Source of the DNA: an uncultured Chryseobacterium sp.
Lineage (GTDB): Bacteria > Bacteroidota > Bacteroidia > Flavobacteriales > Weeksellaceae
Assembly: GCA_913775525.1 (NCBI GenBank)
Contig: CAJYLH010000023.1
Location: 93,259-157,258 of the forward strand
DNA: 64,000 nt
Reading direction: 5' to 3'
Below are positions 60,716-64,000 of the stretch, piece by piece. A model generated the notes under the pieces. The model saw only the letters and a program-made list of their open reading frames with translations, was not told the DNA's origin and did no database searches. A program made the position numbers and the translations under genes. The first letter of the stretch is position 1; every line of letters begins with the position of its first letter.

Positions 60716-61962
60716 GCTTCTAACTTTAGCTTATTCAATTGAAAGGTCCGGTATTTGAAAACACCCGATTTTAATCCGACAATTGCCCCGAAATCTATAG
60801 TCTGGCTATCGGTATGCATCGGGAAGATACAGGATCGGTAAGCATTAGATTCTACCAATGGGTTAGGGAATACCTTAAAGTTGTATCCGTCTTTTGAAAC
60901 CGCCACATACAGGGATTCTGAAGTATATTTTTTCACCTCACCCACGGCAATGCATAAGAAATAATAACCATCCACATACGTTGCCTGGATATGCCAGGGT
61001 GCATATTCAGTATTGACACTGGTCCATGGTTTATTCACGAAATTAACCACTTTACTTTGCTTAAAGTTTGAAAAGTTCAGCCCGTCAGTAGATTTCCGGC
61101 TGATGACATACGAGGGATCATTCCCCGGGAAATTCGGGCTGATATTGTTCTCTACTTCATAACTGATGTAACTGCTGCCATTAAAAACAACACTTGGAGA
61201 GATGATATGGTTATTCTTCGGCGAAAAAGGGAAATTGCTGGTATATACGGCTTCCATCGGTGACCATGTTATGCCATCTGCCGAGGTCTGCCTCACAATG
61301 GTACGCTGTGCATCGGAGGTAAGCTTCATGAAATTGTTCTTATTTTTGGCCCCTCTTTTTTTAATCGCTGCTGCTTTGATGAAGCTTCCTCTGTAATACA
61401 GGAAGAATTTTCCGTTCTCATAGATCCAGTCCACATCAGACCAGAAACCCTGTTTGGGTTCATTCTTTTTTTCCGCGAAGCTTTCCTTCAGCGACGGCAC
61501 TTTCTGTAAAGGCCCGGACTGCCCGTTAGGCCCGGCCCAGTTTAATCCGTCATTGGAAACAACAATAGTAGGGTTTTCATATCGTTTTGAAGAGTCGTTC
61601 GTTCCTACACTGCCAAAATACGGGGTAAACACCATCCAGTATTTATACCCATGGAAACCATTGGGAAAATACTGCACATCCGGATGGCAATATCCGAAAT
61701 TGGGGCTGTTGATATTTTTAATAAAGGTAGGATTATTCTCTCCGGCATAATTTCCGTTAGCCATCGTGTTGATGCTTACCGTACCCAGATCAGTAGAATA
61801 GTTCAGCAGACCAGCATATTCCGACTGGTTTTTTATGTTTTCCGGAACATTTTCCGCAAAGAAATCTTCACTCTCCTTTGTACATGAATGACTGATCAAA
61901 GATAGGGTTAATAAGAATATAGAAGCCCCCACTCTATATCCCCTCGATATTGTACTGCCCAT
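60700..61962 (-). CDS. Beta-propeller lipoprotein, glycosidase-like
   Basis: A 420-residue lipoprotein with a signal ending LISHSC (acyl-Cys about residue 27). Repeated blade motifs (YENPTIVVSNDGLNWAGPNG, TIVRQTSADGITWSPMEAVY, PSYVISRKSTDGLNFSNFKQ, SESLYVAVSKDGYNFKVFPN) suggest a five-bladed propeller of the GH43/GH32-like type. Acidic residues in DVDWIYENGKFFLYYRG could be catalytic, but this is not certain. It is the first gene of the glycosyltransferase operon, so a role in trimming or binding the glycan made by that operon is likely. Confidence 0.75.
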   Translation of the reverse strand: MGSTISRGYRVGASIFLLTLSLISHSCTKESEDFFAENVPENIKNQSEYAGLLNYSTDLGTVSINTMANGNYAGENNPTFIKNINSPNFGYCHPDVQYFPNGFHGYKYWMVFTPYFGSVGTNDSSKRYENPTIVVSNDGLNWAGPNGQSGPLQKVPSLKESFAEKKNEPKQGFWSDVDWIYENGKFFLYYRGSFIKAAAIKKRGAKNKNNFMKLTSDAQRTIVRQTSADGITWSPMEAVYTSNFPFSPKNNHIISPSVVFNGSSYISYEVENNISPNFPGNDPSYVISRKSTDGLNFSNFKQSKVVNFVNKPWTSVNTEYAPWHIQATYVDGYYFLCIAVGEVKKYTSESLYVAVSKDGYNFKVFPNPLVESNAYRSCIFPMHTDSQTIDFGAIVGLKSGVFKYRTFQLNKLKLEACLVN

Positions 61963-62112
61963 TATTGCATTTGTTATGAATCTGCAAATTTATATGAATT
62001 ATCCATACGATGCATTGAATTTAGTGTTTATTATATTAAAAAATGCTTAATAAAAGTAATTATTATGTATTGTATAAAAAATTGATGAAAAATTTAAATC
62101 CAGAATTAGAAT

Positions 62113-62220
62113 ATGATAGTAAATAAATCCTGTAAACAATGGATTTGCAGCGGTATTATATTGGTCATTAGCTTCACCAATATCGGTGAAGATACGAATC
62201 AAATGAAACTAAAGAAATAA
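62113..62220 (+). CDS. Possible 35-residue membrane peptide
   Basis: A short frame MIVNKSCKQWICSGIILVIS ending NQMKLKK, with one hydrophobic segment. It lies in the gap 61963-62282, just upstream of the DUF202 gene promoter. It could be a small membrane peptide or a fragment of an exported protein; no support beyond composition. Confidence 0.2.
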   Translation: MIVNKSCKQWICSGIILVISFTNIGEDTNQMKLKK

Positions 62221-62226
62221 AATCAA

Positions 62227-62234
62227 TATATTTG
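62227..62234 (+). promoter_or_regulatory. TATATTTG -7 element of the DUF202 gene
   Basis: A TAnnTTTG match 49 bases before the ATG at 62283. A TTG start at 62232, within this box, is therefore unlikely to be used. Confidence 0.55.
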
Positions 62235-62282
62235 AGTACACGAGAGCTGCTTCATACCGTTTCCTTTGAAAACAGAATACAG

Positions 62283-62663
62283 ATGCAAGAAGAACATAAA
62301 AATAATACCACTAACCACCTGGCGAATGAGAGAACATTCCTGGCCTGGGTCCGGACTGCCATTGCCATGATGGGATTTGGATTTATCCTGGTTAAATTTT
62401 CCCTGTTCCTTAAACAGCTATCGCTTGTGGCGGGAGATCAGGTGATTGTTCCCAGCCAGAAAGGCTATTCCGGACTGACTGGCATTCTGCTGGTAACAGC
62501 CGGCGTGCTGACACTTCTAATGTCGTATATCAATTATCTCAGAACAAAAAAACAGATCAATACTGATATTTACAATGGAAACAGCAATATGCTGCTGATA
62601 TTAACGGTATTGCTGATTGCTTTAAGTATTTTCCTGGTCTACTATCTGATTACCGGCCTCTAA
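62283..62663 (+). CDS. DUF202 (YidH-like) membrane protein
   Basis: About 126 residues. The family signature NERTFLAWVRTAIAMMGFGF lies close to the N-terminus and overlaps the first of three membrane helices; the others are at about residues 65-85 and 100-120. The start at 62283 (MQEEHKNNTT) follows the promoter. DUF202 proteins are small inner-membrane proteins of unknown function. Monocistronic, convergent with the DUF421 gene. Confidence 0.88.
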   Translation: MQEEHKNNTTNHLANERTFLAWVRTAIAMMGFGFILVKFSLFLKQLSLVAGDQVIVPSQKGYSGLTGILLVTAGVLTLLMSYINYLRTKKQINTDIYNGNSNMLLILTVLLIALSIFLVYYLITGL

Positions 62664-62739
62664 TAAACTTTAATCAAAATGCAATAAGTTTTAACCATTT
62701 TTAATCATCTGTATAAACTATTCCCGAGAGATAAACGCC

Positions 62740-63267
62740 TTAGTCTGGATCCGGAATATTAAGTTTATCCAACAAATTACGGTTTTCCGGTTTTCCGGGC
62801 TTTTTAATAACACTAACACTGGCGTTCGGCTCGATCACAACAGCCAGAACATCCTCAAACTTTGCAATGCCCTCCTGACGGATAACGGCCGAAATCTCTT
62901 CTTCAGTAATGGCTTCCTTCTTCATATTGTCTTTAAGATACTGTCCTTTGTAAAACAAAAGCCTTGGTGAAGCGTTGAGTACCTGGTCCATCGTGTCCGA
63001 TGCCCGCGAAAGCCTTGCAAAAAGGTATTGCAGGCCAATGATCAGTAATAATACCACGAGTCCTTCAGTAAAAGTGATCTTCGCCAGCATCATAAAAGCC
63101 AGTACGGAACCCAATGCTACGGTAACGATAAAATCGAAGGCATTGAATTTGGCCAGCGTCCTTTTACCAGAAATCCTGATCAGTATAAAAAGGGCCATAA
63201 AAGATATGACGGTCATCAGGGCCATATGCCAGACATGAGTCCAATTTTCAAAAAATACATATCTCAT
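62740..63267 (-). CDS. DUF421 (YetF-like) membrane protein
   Basis: A 175-residue protein. Three N-terminal membrane helices are followed by the conserved ISGKRTLAKFNAFDFIVTVA and, in the cytoplasmic domain, SPRLLFYKGQYLKDNMKKEA and EEEISAVIRQEGIAKFEDVL, the YetF family pattern. A C-terminal Pro/Lys-rich tail follows. Some members are linked to membrane-phospholipid stress or envelope function; nothing specific can be said here. Confidence 0.9.
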   Translation of the reverse strand: MRYVFFENWTHVWHMALMTVISFMALFILIRISGKRTLAKFNAFDFIVTVALGSVLAFMMLAKITFTEGLVVLLLIIGLQYLFARLSRASDTMDQVLNASPRLLFYKGQYLKDNMKKEAITEEEISAVIRQEGIAKFEDVLAVVIEPNASVSVIKKPGKPENRNLLDKLNIPDPD

Positions 63268-63364
63268 CCGTTCATTTTTTATCGTATTAAAAAGCTATTG
63301 ATTTTAAAATCAACCGACACCACAAAAACAGCATGATCAGAAAGTTCCTGATTTTTAATGAAAA

Positions 63365-63389
63365 GGCCAGCTGTTCCACGCAGCCGGCC
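63365..63389 (-). terminator. Possible hairpin terminator
   Basis: GGCCAGCTG with CAGCCGGCC (one mismatch), followed by TTTT on the minus strand. The gap 63268-63574 has no gene. Confidence 0.4.
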
Positions 63390-63574
63390 CTGAAGTTCTG
63401 TGATCATTTCAAATCTAGTAAAAAGCCGGCAGCATCTATATGACTCCAATCACATTAGGAAACACCCGGGACTTTTACATCCACCCGATGAAGCAGAAGC
63501 TTGTTAACAGCGAGATACCACAGATGTCATGTACATTGAAGCGCTCGCAGACTGTACTAATGGCACAGATCTTT

Positions 63575-64000
63575 TTTCACACATCCTAAAAATCACAGGT
63601 TTTTAAAGACTCAGATATTCTTTTGTTTTCAAAGCTGTTCTCTTCAAAATCTTAAGTGTCAAAAGCTTTTGTGACTGTTGTGGTTTTTATCCTCTCGCAA
63701 ATCAGCAGATCGCGCAGGTGTTTTCACGCTTTAAAAATCGTAGATTTTTAAAAACTCATGTGCTCTTCTGTTTTCAAAGCTTTCATCTTAAAATTCTTAC
63801 GTGTCAAAAACTTTTGTGACTTTTGTGGTTTTTATCCTCTTGCAGATCAGCAGATTCAGCAGATTTTTTATCCGGATCTTCGCAATCACCCAAATGTGTG
63901 AGAGATTATAATTCAGCTGAATGTAAACATTAAAAATGTATAAATTAACGCAAAGTATAATGAGCGTTCTGCTTATTTTTAAGGGAGCAAAGTAAAGCGG
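63575..64000 (-). repeat. Right arm of the long inverted repeat plus repeat units
   Basis: On the minus strand 63838-64000 matches 56996-57160, and 63575-63838 holds two or more inverted units of the interspersed family. The arm runs off the end of the window. No coding sequence was recognised. Confidence 0.8.

Overview
The window looks like a chromosomal segment of a Weeksellaceae-type flavobacterium (Bacteroidota), most like Chryseobacterium. The evidence is moderate GC with AT-rich gaps, recurrent TAnnTTTG -7 promoter elements instead of sigma-70 -10 boxes, little Shine-Dalgarno dependence, a type IX-like C-terminal domain and many Bacteroidota-type small lipoproteins. The assignment rests on protein and promoter character, not on a database search.

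Region by region. 1-8.1 kb: a tripartite RND efflux operon (adaptor, AcrB-like pump, TolC-like lipoprotein) followed by a LytS-type kinase, a LytTR regulator and an MFS exporter. 8.2-12.5 kb: a P-loop ATPase, a frameshifted Fic gene overlapped tail to tail by a small gene with a Fic-inhibitory motif, a Crp-like regulator, an NmrA-type reductase and an alpha/beta hydrolase. 12.8-17.9 kb: a translesion cassette (DnaE2-like and DinB polymerases) divergent from a LexA-like S24 repressor, with two GATAC-N5-GTATC operators between them. 18-24.4 kb: an outer-membrane protein and several hypothetical lipoproteins and membrane proteins. 24.4-29 kb: a large-subunit catalase and a PAS histidine kinase. 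29-33.1 kb: a decayed stretch holding a frameshifted small gene, a CPBP protease pseudogene, a pseudogene with three nonsense codons and a truncated alcohol dehydrogenase. 34-39 kb: a hybrid histidine kinase and a separate kinase/NarL-type regulator pair.

39.6-48.5 kb is the most striking block. It is a leftward chaperone-usher-like pilus locus with four nearly identical 181-residue pilin-like genes in tandem, a fifth divergent paralogue, a PapD-like chaperone, an atypical usher-like barrel protein and a two-domain tip-adhesin-like protein whose C-terminal half resembles the pilins. Most pilin genes carry their own copy of a promoter, an upstream palindrome and a terminator.

48.9-52.1 kb is AT-rich and island-like. 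It holds a twice-frameshifted polymorphic-toxin C-terminus overlapping its likely immunity gene, then a tandemly duplicated cassette: a small XRE-like regulator divergent from a candidate structured RNA. In the two copies the palindromes and RNA stems keep their shape while their sequences differ, with at least one compensatory base-pair change.

52.3-56.5 kb: a conserved hypothetical gene, an Ntn-type acylase, a DoxX-like protein, and an HxlR regulator divergent from a nitroreductase. 56.6-64 kb: interspersed repeats in opposite orientation flank MarC, two glycosyltransferases, a propeller lipoprotein, a DUF202 protein and a DUF421 protein. No rRNA, tRNA, CRISPR array or intact insertion sequence was recognised.
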